From: Thauera terpenica 58Eu
GTDB lineage: Bacteria > Pseudomonadota > Gammaproteobacteria > Burkholderiales > Rhodocyclaceae
Length of the DNA: 64,000 bases
NCBI RefSeq assembly: GCF_000443165.1
Contig: NZ_ATJV01000070.1
Coordinates: 124,001 to 188,000, forward strand
Direction: 5' to 3'
Made by a program: the position numbers and the translations under genes. The first letter of the stretch is position 1, and each line of letters begins with the position of its first letter. The notes below the pieces were generated by a model. The model saw nothing but the letters and a program-made list of their open reading frames with translations. It made no database searches and was not told the origin of the DNA. Positions 26,622 through 34,828 of the stretch are shown in pieces.

Positions 26622-28528
26622 TGGCTCACACATCCGACCTGATCGCCACCGATATCGAGCAATATCTCAAGGCACATGAGAACAAGAGCCTGCTGCGCTT
26701 CATCACCTGCGGCAGCGTGGACGACGGCAAGAGCACCCTCATCGGGCGTCTGCTGTATGAATCGAAGATGCTGTTCGAGGACCAGCTCGCTGCGGTCGAA
26801 GCCGACTCGAAGAAGTTCGGCACCCAGGGCGACGAGATCGACTTCGCCCTGCTCGTCGATGGCCTGGCCGCCGAGCGCGAGCAAGGCATCACCATCGACG
26901 TGGCCTACCGCTTCTTCTCCACCGACAAGCGCAAGTTCATCGTCGCCGACACTCCCGGCCACGAGCAGTACACACGCAACATGGTCACCGGTGCCTCCAC
27001 CGCCGACGTCGCCATCCTGATGGTCGATTCGCGCCGCGGCATCCTCACCCAGACCCGGCGCCACAGCTATCTGGTCAAGCTGCTGGGCATCCGCCATGTG
27101 CTGGTGGCGATCAACAAGATGGATCTGGTCGATTACTCGGAAAAGACCTTCAACGACATCGTCGACGCCTACCGCGATTTCGCCGCCCGGATCGGACTTG
27201 AGAGCCCCACCTTCATCCCGCTCTCGGCGTTCAAGGGCGACAACATCACCGACCCCAGTGCGGCCATGCCCTGGTACCACGGCACCACGCTGATGGGCTA
27301 CCTGGAAACGGTGGAGATCGACGATGAGCGCATGCAGCGCGCGCCCTTCCGTCTGCCGGTGCAGTGGGTCAACCGCCCCAACCTGGACTTCCGTGGCTTT
27401 GCCGGCACCATCGCCGGCGGCGTCATCCGTCCGGGCGACCGCATCCGCGTGCAGCCTTCGGGGCGCGAGAGCACGGTGGCGCGCATCGTCACCCGCGGCG
27501 GCGATCTGGAGCAGGCCGTGTCGGGCCAGTCGATCACGCTGACCCTGAACGACGAGATCGACATCTCGCGCGGCGACGTGATCTCCACCGTCGGCGCCCC
27601 GGCCGAGACCGCCGACCAGTTCGAGATCACCCTGGTGTGGATGCACGACGAGCCCTTGCTGCCCGGGCGCCCCTACCTGCTCAAGATCGGCACCAAGACG
27701 GTCACCGCCACCATCACCGACATCAAGTACCAGGTGAACGTGAACACGCTCGAGCACGTGGCCGCCAAGACGCTCGAGCTCAACGCCATCGGCGTGTGCA
27801 ACCTGAGCCTGGACCGCCAGATCGCCTTTGATCCCTATCAGGACAACCGCGACACCGGTGGCTTCATCCTCATCGACCGCCTGAGCAACAATACCGTCGG
27901 TGCCGGCCTGCTGCACTTCGCGCTGCGCCGCGCACACAACATCCACCTGCAGCATATGGATGTGGACAAGATCGCGCGCGCGAGCATCAAGCACCAGCAG
28001 GGCTGCGTGCTGTGGTTCACCGGCCTGTCGGGCGCGGGCAAGTCCGCGATCGCCAACCTGGTCGAGCAAAAGCTGCACGGCCTGGGCCACCACACCTATC
28101 TGCTCGACGGCGACAACGTGCGCCACGGCCTGAACAAGGACCTCGGCTTCACCGACGCCGACCGTGTGGAGAACATCCGCCGCGTGGGCGAAGTGGCCAG
28201 GCTGATGGTCGACGCCGGACTGATCGTGCTCACCGCCTTCATCTCGCCCTTCCGCGCCGAGCGCAGTATGGCGCGCAGCCTGGTGGAAGAGGGCGAGTTC
28301 GTCGAGGTCTTCGTCGACACACCGCTGGAAGTGGCCGAGCAGCGCGACGTCAAGGGCTTGTACAAGAAGGCGCGGCGCGGCGAGCTGAAGAACTTCACCG
28401 GCATCGACTCGCCCTACGAGGCGCCGGAAGAGCCCGAGATCCGTCTCGACACCACCCGCTTGTCGCTCGAGGCCGCAGCCGACGCAGTGATCACCACGCT
28501 GCGCCTGCGTGGCGTCATCAGCGACTGA
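26621..28528 (+). CDS. cysNC: Bifunctional sulfate adenylyltransferase large subunit / APS kinase
   Basis: This is a 635-residue fusion of CysN and CysC. Residues 1-445 are an EF-Tu-like GTPase (GSVDDGKST at 31-39, [16 protein letters not shown]) that drives APS formation. Residues 455-635 are an APS kinase (P-loop GLSGAGKS at 468-475, [10 protein letters not shown], then FISPFRAER) that makes PAPS. The NodQ-type fusion delivers PAPS directly, which suits sulfotransferases. The start overlaps the cysD stop. A strong hairpin lies between it and cysQ. Confidence 0.95.
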   Translation: MAHTSDLIATDIEQYLKAHENKSLLRFITCGSVDDGKSTLIGRLLYESKMLFEDQLAAVEADSKKFGTQGDEIDFALLVDGLAAEREQGITIDVAYRFFSTDKRKFIVADTPGHEQYTRNMVTGASTADVAILMVDSRRGILTQTRRHSYLVKLLGIRHVLVAINKMDLVDYSEKTFNDIVDAYRDFAARIGLESPTFIPLSAFKGDNITDPSAAMPWYHGTTLMGYLETVEIDDERMQRAPFRLPVQWVNRPNLDFRGFAGTIAGGVIRPGDRIRVQPSGRESTVARIVTRGGDLEQAVSGQSITLTLNDEIDISRGDVISTVGAPAETADQFEITLVWMHDEPLLPGRPYLLKIGTKTVTATITDIKYQVNVNTLEHVAAKTLELNAIGVCNLSLDRQIAFDPYQDNRDTGGFILIDRLSNNTVGAGLLHFALRRAHNIHLQHMDVDKIARASIKHQQGCVLWFTGLSGAGKSAIANLVEQKLHGLGHHTYLLDGDNVRHGLNKDLGFTDADRVENIRRVGEVARLMVDAGLIVLTAFISPFRAERSMARSLVEEGEFVEVFVDTPLEVAEQRDVKGLYKKARRGELKNFTGIDSPYEAPEEPEIRLDTTRLSLEAAADAVITTLRLRGVISD

Positions 28529-28556
28529 AGCGCTCGACTCATCGGCTCCCGACCGC

Positions 28557-28590
28557 CCCTCCCCGGCAGCCCCGCGGCTGTCGGGGAGGG
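28557..28590 (+). other. Intercistronic hairpin between cysNC and cysQ
   Basis: A 15-bp stem (CCCTCCCCGGCAGCC / GGCTGTCGGGGAGGG, one G-U pair) with a 4-base loop and no T-run. It may protect the upstream mRNA end or attenuate cysQ. Confidence 0.6.
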
Positions 28591-28632
28591 CGCCGCAGGG
28601 CCGCCAACTGAACGTTCCACCCAGGACTCGCC

Positions 28633-29415
28633 ATGACTCAGTCTTACGCCCCCCAGGCCTTACTCGACGCGCTGCTGCCCATCGCACGTCAAGCCGGCGC
28701 GGCCATCATGAACATCTACGCCACCGACTTCGAGGTGCGCGGCAAGGACGACGCCTCGCCCGTGACCGAAGCCGACGAGTGCGCCGAAGCGCTCATCCTG
28801 CCCGCACTGGCCAGCCTCACGCCGGACATCCCGATCGTCGCCGAAGAAGCCGTTGCCGCCGGCCACATCCCCAGCGTGGGCGAGCGCTTCTGGCTGGTCG
28901 ACCCGCTGGACGGCACCAAGGAGTTCATCAACCGCAATGGCGAATTCACGGTGAACATCGCCCTCATCGAAAACGGCTCACCGGTCCTGGGCGTGGTCTT
29001 CGCACCTGCGCTCGATCGCCTGTTTGCCGGCGCGGTCGGGCTGGGCTCTTTCGTCGAAGACCAGGGTGTACGCCGCAACATCGCCTGCCGCAGCGAGCCC
29101 GCCGCGGGCCTGACCGTGGTTGCCAGCCGTTCGCACGGCGATGCCGATGCGCTCGCCAGCTTCCTCGCCGGGCGCAAGGTCGCCAGCCAGACCAATGCCG
29201 GCTCATCGCTCAAGCTATGCCTGGTGGCCGCGGGCGAAGCCGATGTCTACCCGCGTCTGGGGCGCACCATGGAATGGGACATCGCCGCCGGCGACGCCGT
29301 GCTGCGTGCGGCGGGCGGCATCGTACGCACGCTCGACGGCCCTGCGCTGCGCTATGGCAAAGCCGATTTCGCCAATCCGCATTTCGCCGCCTGGGGCAAA
29401 ACCGCCGCAGCCTGA
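28633..29415 (+). CDS. cysQ: 3'(2'),5'-bisphosphate nucleotidase (PAP phosphatase)
   Basis: CysQ hydrolyses PAP, the inhibitory by-product of every sulfotransferase reaction, to AMP. The 260-residue protein has the lithium-sensitive phosphatase metal site: EEAV near residue 71, DPLDGTKEF at 90-98, and EWDIAAGDAVL near 216. It lies 104 bases after cysNC, beyond a hairpin. Together cysD, cysNC and cysQ make a PAPS supply and PAP removal set placed between the two sulfotransferase operons. Confidence 0.93.
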   Translation: MTQSYAPQALLDALLPIARQAGAAIMNIYATDFEVRGKDDASPVTEADECAEALILPALASLTPDIPIVAEEAVAAGHIPSVGERFWLVDPLDGTKEFINRNGEFTVNIALIENGSPVLGVVFAPALDRLFAGAVGLGSFVEDQGVRRNIACRSEPAAGLTVVASRSHGDADALASFLAGRKVASQTNAGSSLKLCLVAAGEADVYPRLGRTMEWDIAAGDAVLRAAGGIVRTLDGPALRYGKADFANPHFAAWGKTAAA

Positions 29416-29454
29416 GCAGGCAAAAACCGAGCTTTATTCAGTTTCTTCAAAACG

Positions 29455-29514
29455 GAATCGGTCGCGCGTCGCAACGCATTGTTATATAGAATGTTTTTCA
29501 CGACGCGCGGATTC
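29455..29514. promoter_or_regulatory. Long inverted repeat around an AT-rich core, upstream of tetR
   Basis: The left arm GAATC-N3-CGCGCGTCG (29455-29471) and right arm CGACGCGCGGATTC (29501-29514) are complementary. They flank a 29-base core containing TATATA, a likely -10 region. It is a candidate operator or structured leader for the operon starting at 29591. Confidence 0.45.
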
Positions 29515-29590
29515 TCTCACAGCCCCGAATGCGAGTAGTCAGCGCGGCATTGGTTTGCTCAAATGAAGTTCATTCAGAGCACAAGAAGCC

Positions 29591-30262
29591 ATGGCCGCCA
29601 GGCACTCTCCCCTCCGCCGCAACCCCACTCAATCCCGCGCCGAAGCCACGCTGAAGGCGATTCGTGAGGCGACGCTCAGAATCCTGAAAGAGGAGGGGCC
29701 GGCGCGCCTGAACACCAACCGCATTGCCGAAGTGGCGGGCATCAGTATCGGCAGCCTGTACCAGTACTACGCCGACAAACATGCGATTGCGGCCGACATC
29801 TGCAACGAATTGCTGATGTCCGAACTGGGCGACATCAAGCGCCTGGATCGTCAGACATTGAGTCTGGCGCGCGACTCACTGGATTCGACCCTCGCATTCT
29901 TCGTCGAAGAGCACGTCGCTCGCCACCGCCGCCTGTACCAGCAGCTCAAGGGCTTCTATCTCGAGATCCACTGGAGTTACGACTTCGAGGTGTACTCGCG
30001 CAAGCTCTACCCGAACAAACCGAGCACCGCCGAGTGGCTGCCCTCAGCCCTCCAACAACACCACGCCGTGCTGCGCGTGCACGATTTCGAGCTTGCCGCC
30101 CAGATGGTGGTGAACGCGCTCGAAGGCACGATCCACGCCACGCTGGATCGCAACCCGGATCTGATCCTGAGCCAGGCCTTCGTCGACGAGTTGCAGGCGA
30201 TGCTCGTCAATTACCTCAAGAAGACACCCACTGAGGGAGCCCCCCCTCTCCCTGAGGAGTGA
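29591..30262 (+). CDS. TetR-family transcriptional regulator
   Basis: This 223-residue regulator has a well-formed N-terminal HTH: TLKAIREATLRILKEEG, then RIAEVAGISIGSLYQYYADKHA, at about residues 19-62. The C-terminal ligand domain resembles the TetR_C group of AcrR-like regulators. It is the first gene of an operon with sulfotransferase 2 (GTG start 4 bases after the tetR stop), DUF1214 protein 2, an SDR and an LLM oxidoreductase. The inverted repeat at 29455-29514 may be its autoregulatory site. Confidence 0.87.
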   Translation: MAARHSPLRRNPTQSRAEATLKAIREATLRILKEEGPARLNTNRIAEVAGISIGSLYQYYADKHAIAADICNELLMSELGDIKRLDRQTLSLARDSLDSTLAFFVEEHVARHRRLYQQLKGFYLEIHWSYDFEVYSRKLYPNKPSTAEWLPSALQQHHAVLRVHDFELAAQMVVNALEGTIHATLDRNPDLILSQAFVDELQAMLVNYLKKTPTEGAPPLPEE

Positions 30263-30265
30263 ATC

Positions 30266-31444
30266 GTGTTCTATTACTTCGACTTCAGCGTCTGGTTCAA
30301 GCTGCTGCGTCTGGTCAGCAAGGAAAAGAACGATCGCCAGCGCCGCGGGCTGTACAAGTTGCTGCTGCTGCACATCCCGCTGCGCGCGAGCGTCACCGCG
30401 CTATGCTTTTTTCTCGATGGCATCCTCTTCCCCGCACTGTGGCGCACCCAGGTGAAGACGCCGGTGTTCATCATCGGTCATGCGCGCAGCGGCACCACGC
30501 TGGCACACCGCCTGATGAGTGCGGACGAACGCTTCTCGACCTTCAAGTACTACGAGTTGCTGCTGCCCTCACTGCTGCAGAAAAAACTTGTGCATCTCGC
30601 GGCCTGGATCGACGCCAGGGTGCTCGGCGGGGTGCTCGAGCGCAAGCTGCAGGCCTGGGAGAAGCGCAAGTTCGGCCCGACGCAGCACATCCACAAGATG
30701 GGGCTGACGATCCCGGAAGAAGACGACCTGCTCTACTTCAACTCCTGCGCCTCCGGCTTCTGGCTCACCAAGCTGCCCTACATGAGCGAGCTCGATTTCT
30801 TCCACGTCGACCAGCGTTCCCCCGCCAGCCGGCGCCGCATGATGAAATTCTACAAGGAGTGCGTGCGCCGCCAGCTCTACATCAATGGCAGCGAGCGCAT
30901 CCACCTGAGCAAGAACCCCACCTACTGTGGTCGCGTCGAGGCGCTGATCGAAACTTTCCCCGACGCCCGCTTCGTCGTCCTCTACCGTAACCCTTACGAG
31001 ACCATCCCCAGCCTGCTCAAGCTGCTCAACGTGGGCTGGAAGCTGCAAGGCAACCTGTCCAGGGAGCGTGTGCGCGAGTCCAACGAAGTCATGACCGGGC
31101 TGTCCTACGAGACCTATCTCCACCCACGCGAAGTCCTCGCGCGTCACCCCGAAACTCCGCACGCAATCATCGACTACCGCCGCCTGACCACCGACCCCAA
31201 GGGCTGCATCGAAGACGTGTACCGCGACCTCGGCCTCGACATCACCCCGGCCTACGCCGCCTTCCTCGAGGCCGAAGCCGCACGCACGCGGCGCCACGAA
31301 ACCGAGCATCGCTACAGCCTGGCCGAGTTCGGCCTGGATGATCAGGACATCCGCCGGCGACTCGCCCCCCTGTTCGAAGAGTTCCAGTGGGACGAGCACA
31401 TTCCCGCCAAGCCAGAAGACGAGAAGGAAGCCACTCATGCATGA
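30266..31444 (+). CDS. PAPS-dependent sulfotransferase, copy 2
   Basis: This 392-residue sulfotransferase has its PAPS loop GHARSGTT at residues 71-78, a 3'-phosphate segment RFVVLYRNPYETIPS, and the C-terminal HRYSLAEFGLD shared with copy 1. An N-terminal hydrophobic stretch (about 39-58, ALCFFLDGILFPALW) could anchor it to the membrane, which copy 1 lacks. The start is GTG at 30266 with GAGGAG eight bases upstream. Its last 8 bases overlap the DUF1214 gene. The two copies are clearly diverged, so they likely act on different substrates or steps. Confidence 0.85.
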   Translation: MFYYFDFSVWFKLLRLVSKEKNDRQRRGLYKLLLLHIPLRASVTALCFFLDGILFPALWRTQVKTPVFIIGHARSGTTLAHRLMSADERFSTFKYYELLLPSLLQKKLVHLAAWIDARVLGGVLERKLQAWEKRKFGPTQHIHKMGLTIPEEDDLLYFNSCASGFWLTKLPYMSELDFFHVDQRSPASRRRMMKFYKECVRRQLYINGSERIHLSKNPTYCGRVEALIETFPDARFVVLYRNPYETIPSLLKLLNVGWKLQGNLSRERVRESNEVMTGLSYETYLHPREVLARHPETPHAIIDYRRLTTDPKGCIEDVYRDLGLDITPAYAAFLEAEAARTRRHETEHRYSLAEFGLDDQDIRRRLAPLFEEFQWDEHIPAKPEDEKEATHA

Positions 31445-32888
31445 CATCCCCCCCCAACACCAGCAGGCGCTGGAGACCGTCACCGCCCACCTCCAGCTCA
31501 CCGATCCCGCCGCGCGCGATGCCGCAGCCATGCTGCGCAAGGCCTGGGACGGCATGCTCGAGCAGCTCGTCGACGCACGTAACGCGATCGACGATCCCAA
31601 GCTGTGGCCGCCGCCGGCCACGCCGCGCAACCTCGCCGAAGGTTATCGCTACGTGCTGGGCTTTCTCTACGGCTCGATCTCGCGCTGCCTCGGCCCGACG
31701 CCCGAGTTTCCCTATTTCGTGCGCGCCATCCAGCCGCTCAACCGATCGACCATCGACAACTGCGACGCGATCTACCTGATGGCGCCGATCGACGGCAACT
31801 ACAGTTACACCATCCGCGGGCGCGCAGCCGACAGCAGCGCATGGCGTGGCGAAAAGGCCCCGGCCGGCGCGCGCAAGGCGCCCCACTACGTGATCTTCGA
31901 GACCCCCAGCGGCTACTCGGGCGAGAGCGGCAGCCTCAAGGAGATGAAGCCCGGTACGCGCATCAACTGCGCCGAACTCGACAGCACCGAGCTCAAGGTC
32001 GACGCCGACGGCCGCTTCGAGATCCTGCTCGCGCCGGAAAAGCCCGCCGGCTACGAAGGCAACTTCATGCTCACCCGCGCCAGCCGCACGCGCAAGCAAA
32101 AGGATGGCAGCAGCGTCACGCGCGAATACGTCAGCCAGCTGGTGATGCTGCGCGAGCTGTTCTCCGATTGGGAAAATGAAGACCTGCTCGAGCTCTTCAT
32201 CTACCGCAATGATCTGCTCGGCAAGCCGATGCCGCCCTACACCGCTGAGCTCGCCGCGCATCAGATCGCCGAGATCGGCCGTTTCACCCGCAACCAGGTA
32301 CATTTCTGGAACGAGTTCTACGCCGTCGTATGCGAGGTCTACGGCGACATGAACGGCGACGGCGAGCGCTTCATGCCGCGCAACGACTTCAACAAACCCA
32401 ACGCCGCCTCGCTTGCCACCGCCGGCGGCATGGCGACCAACGTCTACTGCGGCGGCATGTTCGAGCTCGCCGCCGACGAGGCGCTGGTGATCGAAATGCA
32501 TCAGCCGGTCGAGCCGGTGTACATCGGTTTCAGCCTGGGCAACATGTGGGGTGAATCGCTCGACTTCGCCAACTATCAGAGCAGCCTGGGCGGCCTGCAG
32601 GCGCAGCGCGACGCCGACAACGTATTCCGTCTCGTGATTGCGCACACCGATCCGGGCATCGCCAACTGGCTCGACACCACCGGCCAGCCCGAAGGCTACA
32701 TGGCCATCCGCTGGGCCTACCCGTCCAAGCCGATGGACAAGCTGCCGTGGGCGACCGCAAAGAAAGTGGCGCTGGCCGAGGTCCGCCAGCACCTGCCCGC
32801 CGACACCCGTATGGTCACGCCCGAACAACGCCGACACGCGATCGCCATCCGCCAGGAACACGTCCAGCGGCGTTATCGCCAACACTGA
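31437..32888 (+). CDS. DUF1214-domain protein, copy 2 (sulfotransferase partner?)
   Basis: This 483-residue protein of unknown function is longer than copy 1 by an N-terminal region of about 110 residues. The C-terminal half matches copy 1: DEALVIEM, YIGFSLGNMWGESLDFA, then NWLDTTGQPEGYMAIRW at about 409-425. I see no signal peptide, so it should be cytosolic like the sulfotransferase. ATG 31437 has AAGGAAG upstream and overlaps the sulfotransferase gene by 8 bases, so translation is coupled. The two genes recur as a pair, so a joint function (elimination of the sulfate ester, or binding of the sulfated compound) is my best guess. Confidence 0.75.
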   Translation: MHDIPPQHQQALETVTAHLQLTDPAARDAAAMLRKAWDGMLEQLVDARNAIDDPKLWPPPATPRNLAEGYRYVLGFLYGSISRCLGPTPEFPYFVRAIQPLNRSTIDNCDAIYLMAPIDGNYSYTIRGRAADSSAWRGEKAPAGARKAPHYVIFETPSGYSGESGSLKEMKPGTRINCAELDSTELKVDADGRFEILLAPEKPAGYEGNFMLTRASRTRKQKDGSSVTREYVSQLVMLRELFSDWENEDLLELFIYRNDLLGKPMPPYTAELAAHQIAEIGRFTRNQVHFWNEFYAVVCEVYGDMNGDGERFMPRNDFNKPNAASLATAGGMATNVYCGGMFELAADEALVIEMHQPVEPVYIGFSLGNMWGESLDFANYQSSLGGLQAQRDADNVFRLVIAHTDPGIANWLDTTGQPEGYMAIRWAYPSKPMDKLPWATAKKVALAEVRQHLPADTRMVTPEQRRHAIAIRQEHVQRRYRQH

Positions 32889-32902
32889 GAGCCCACCCAG
32901 CC

Positions 32903-33754
32903 ATGGCCAACACCCTCAACAACAAGGTCGCAATCATCACCGGCGGCAGTCGCGGCATCGGTGCGGCCATCGCCGAGCGCTTTGCCGCCGAAGGGGCGAA
33001 AGTGGTGCTCGTTGCCCGTACCCGCGCACCCGGCGGCAAGCTGCCCGGCTCACTCGACGAGACCGCTGCCCGCATCCGCGCCCAGGGCGGGAACTGCCAC
33101 TGCGTGCAGGCCGATCTGGGCAGCGCAGGGGATCGCGAGCGCATCGTCACCGAAACGGTCGCCCATTACGGCGGCGTCGACATCCTGGTGAACAACGCCG
33201 CCTGGGCACGCTTCGCCCCGAGCTACGCCCAGCCCCCGGAGCGCGTCGAGCTGGCCTACGCAGTCAATGTTTTCGCCCCGCTTCATCTGTCGCAGCTGGT
33301 CATCCCGTTGATGAAGGCCTGCGGTGGGGGCTGGATCCTGAACCTGTCGAGCGTCACCAGCAAGCTGCCGCCGCCCGCACCTTACGACCCGAATGAGCGT
33401 GCCTACCGCTTCCACACCACGCACTCGCCCACCCTCTATGGCTCGACCAAGGCCGCACTCGAGCGCATGAGCGCCGGCCTGGCGATGGAACTCGCCGCCG
33501 ACAACATCGCGGTCAACACCCTCGCACCGGTCGAGGCCGTCGCCAGCGCAGGCGCGCTCAAGAGCGGCTCGATCGACGATGTCGCGCACATGGAGCCGGT
33601 CGAGGCCATGGCCGAGGCCGCGCTGGCGCTATGCTCACGTGCGCAGAACACGTTGTCGGGCCGTATCTCCCTGAGCTTGCCGCTGCTGCGCGAGCTCGGC
33701 GTAAAGGTCATGAACCTCGATGGCGCCACCCCCCTGCCCGACTTCACTCTTTGA
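32903..33754 (+). CDS. Short-chain dehydrogenase/reductase
   Basis: This 283-residue SDR has TGGSRGIG near residue 14, NNAAW (in place of NNAG) near 98, a catalytic Ser in NLSSV and Tyr/Lys in YGSTK. An insertion of about 20 residues before the Tyr (PPPAPYDPNERAYRFH region) enlarges the active-site loop, and ARTRAPGG after strand 2 suggests NADP. ATG 32903 follows the DUF1214 stop by 14 bases. The longer frame from 32747 is inside that gene. Likely an alcohol or ketone oxidoreductase in the same operon. Confidence 0.85.
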   Translation: MANTLNNKVAIITGGSRGIGAAIAERFAAEGAKVVLVARTRAPGGKLPGSLDETAARIRAQGGNCHCVQADLGSAGDRERIVTETVAHYGGVDILVNNAAWARFAPSYAQPPERVELAYAVNVFAPLHLSQLVIPLMKACGGGWILNLSSVTSKLPPPAPYDPNERAYRFHTTHSPTLYGSTKAALERMSAGLAMELAADNIAVNTLAPVEAVASAGALKSGSIDDVAHMEPVEAMAEAALALCSRAQNTLSGRISLSLPLLRELGVKVMNLDGATPLPDFTL

Positions 33755-33777
33755 ACCCCTCGCCACAGGGCACCCTC

Positions 33778-34815
33778 ATGTTCGAAATATTCGCTTCCAC
33801 CCCGGAAAACCTGAACCTGGCCGAGATCGGCCCCTTCGCCCAGCGCGTCGAAGCCATGGGCTACGACGGCCTGTTCGTGTCCGACGCCATCCACGACGGC
33901 CTGCTGCTCGCCTGCCAGGCCCTGTCTGCCACCACCCGGCTCAAGGTCGGCACCTCGGTGCTGGTGGTGTTTCCGCGCAGCCCGATGAACGTCGCCCTCG
34001 CCAGTTGGGATCTGCAGAAGATGTCCGGTGGTCGCTTCGAGCTCGGCATGGGCACGCAGATCAAGCAGAACATCGAGGAGCGCTACTCCGCGCGCTGGCT
34101 GCCGCCCGCCGCCGGCATGCGTGAATACATCGGCGCGCTGCGCGCCATCTTCCACACCTTTCGCAGCGGTGAGCGCCTCAACTATGAGGGCGAGCACTAC
34201 AAGTTCACCCGTCTGCAGCCCTTCTTCAACCCCGGACCGATCGACGCCCCCGACGTGCCACTCATGCTGGGCGCGGTGGGTCCGAAGATGCTCGAACTGG
34301 TGGGGCAGACGGCGGACGGCATCCACACTCACCCCACCAACACCTCGGTGCGCTACCTGAAGGAAGTCATCCTGCCGCAGATCGCGGTGGGCGCGGCCAA
34401 GCGCGACCCCGGCCGCGCCAGACCGCTGATCTGCGCCAGCCAGTTCGTCGCCACCGGCCCGGACGACGCCACCGTCGCCAGCGAGCGCGAGCGCTTCCGC
34501 AACATGCTGGCCTTCCTCTTCTCCACCCCGGCGTACTGGGCCAGCCTGGAGCTGTTCGGCTGGCAGCAGGTAGGCGAAGACTTGCGGGCGCTGACCCGCG
34601 AAGGGCGCTGGAAGGACATGCCGGCGGTGTTCACCGACGAGGTGCTCGACACCTTTCTCGTCTGCGGGCGCTACGACGAACTGCCCGAACACCTGCTGTC
34701 GCGCTTTGGCGGCCTGGTCGACCGCATCACGCTGACCGTCCCCGAGGACCCGGCCAACGATGCGGGTGCCGCAGCCGCCATTGCGGCGATCCGCAAGCGC
34801 ACAACAACAGGCTGA
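33778..34815 (+). CDS. LLM-class (luciferase-like) oxidoreductase, probably F420-dependent
   Basis: This 345-residue TIM-barrel protein of the luciferase-like monooxygenase superfamily has GYDGLFVSDA near residue 25, LKVGTSVLVVFPRSPM near 57-72, GGRFELGMG near 85 and GADGIHTH-like QTADGIHTHP near 183. It resembles the mycobacterial TIGR03617-type F420-dependent enzymes rather than FMN luciferases. The cofE-cofD pair in the same window makes F420 use credible. It is last in the tetR-led operon, 23 bases after the SDR. It converges with the SerA-like gene. Confidence 0.8.
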   Translation: MFEIFASTPENLNLAEIGPFAQRVEAMGYDGLFVSDAIHDGLLLACQALSATTRLKVGTSVLVVFPRSPMNVALASWDLQKMSGGRFELGMGTQIKQNIEERYSARWLPPAAGMREYIGALRAIFHTFRSGERLNYEGEHYKFTRLQPFFNPGPIDAPDVPLMLGAVGPKMLELVGQTADGIHTHPTNTSVRYLKEVILPQIAVGAAKRDPGRARPLICASQFVATGPDDATVASERERFRNMLAFLFSTPAYWASLELFGWQQVGEDLRALTREGRWKDMPAVFTDEVLDTFLVCGRYDELPEHLLSRFGGLVDRITLTVPEDPANDAGAAAAIAAIRKRTTTG

Positions 34816-34828
34816 GTCGCTTTCAGGC

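Noticed and set aside
26618-28687. 689-residue minus-strand frame opposite cysNC
   Set aside because: Shadow of a well-recognised gene; no domain and no ribosome site.
31242-32885. 547-residue minus-strand frame opposite DUF1214 copy 2
   Set aside because: The plus-strand protein is homologous to an independent copy at 16287, so the plus strand is the coding one.
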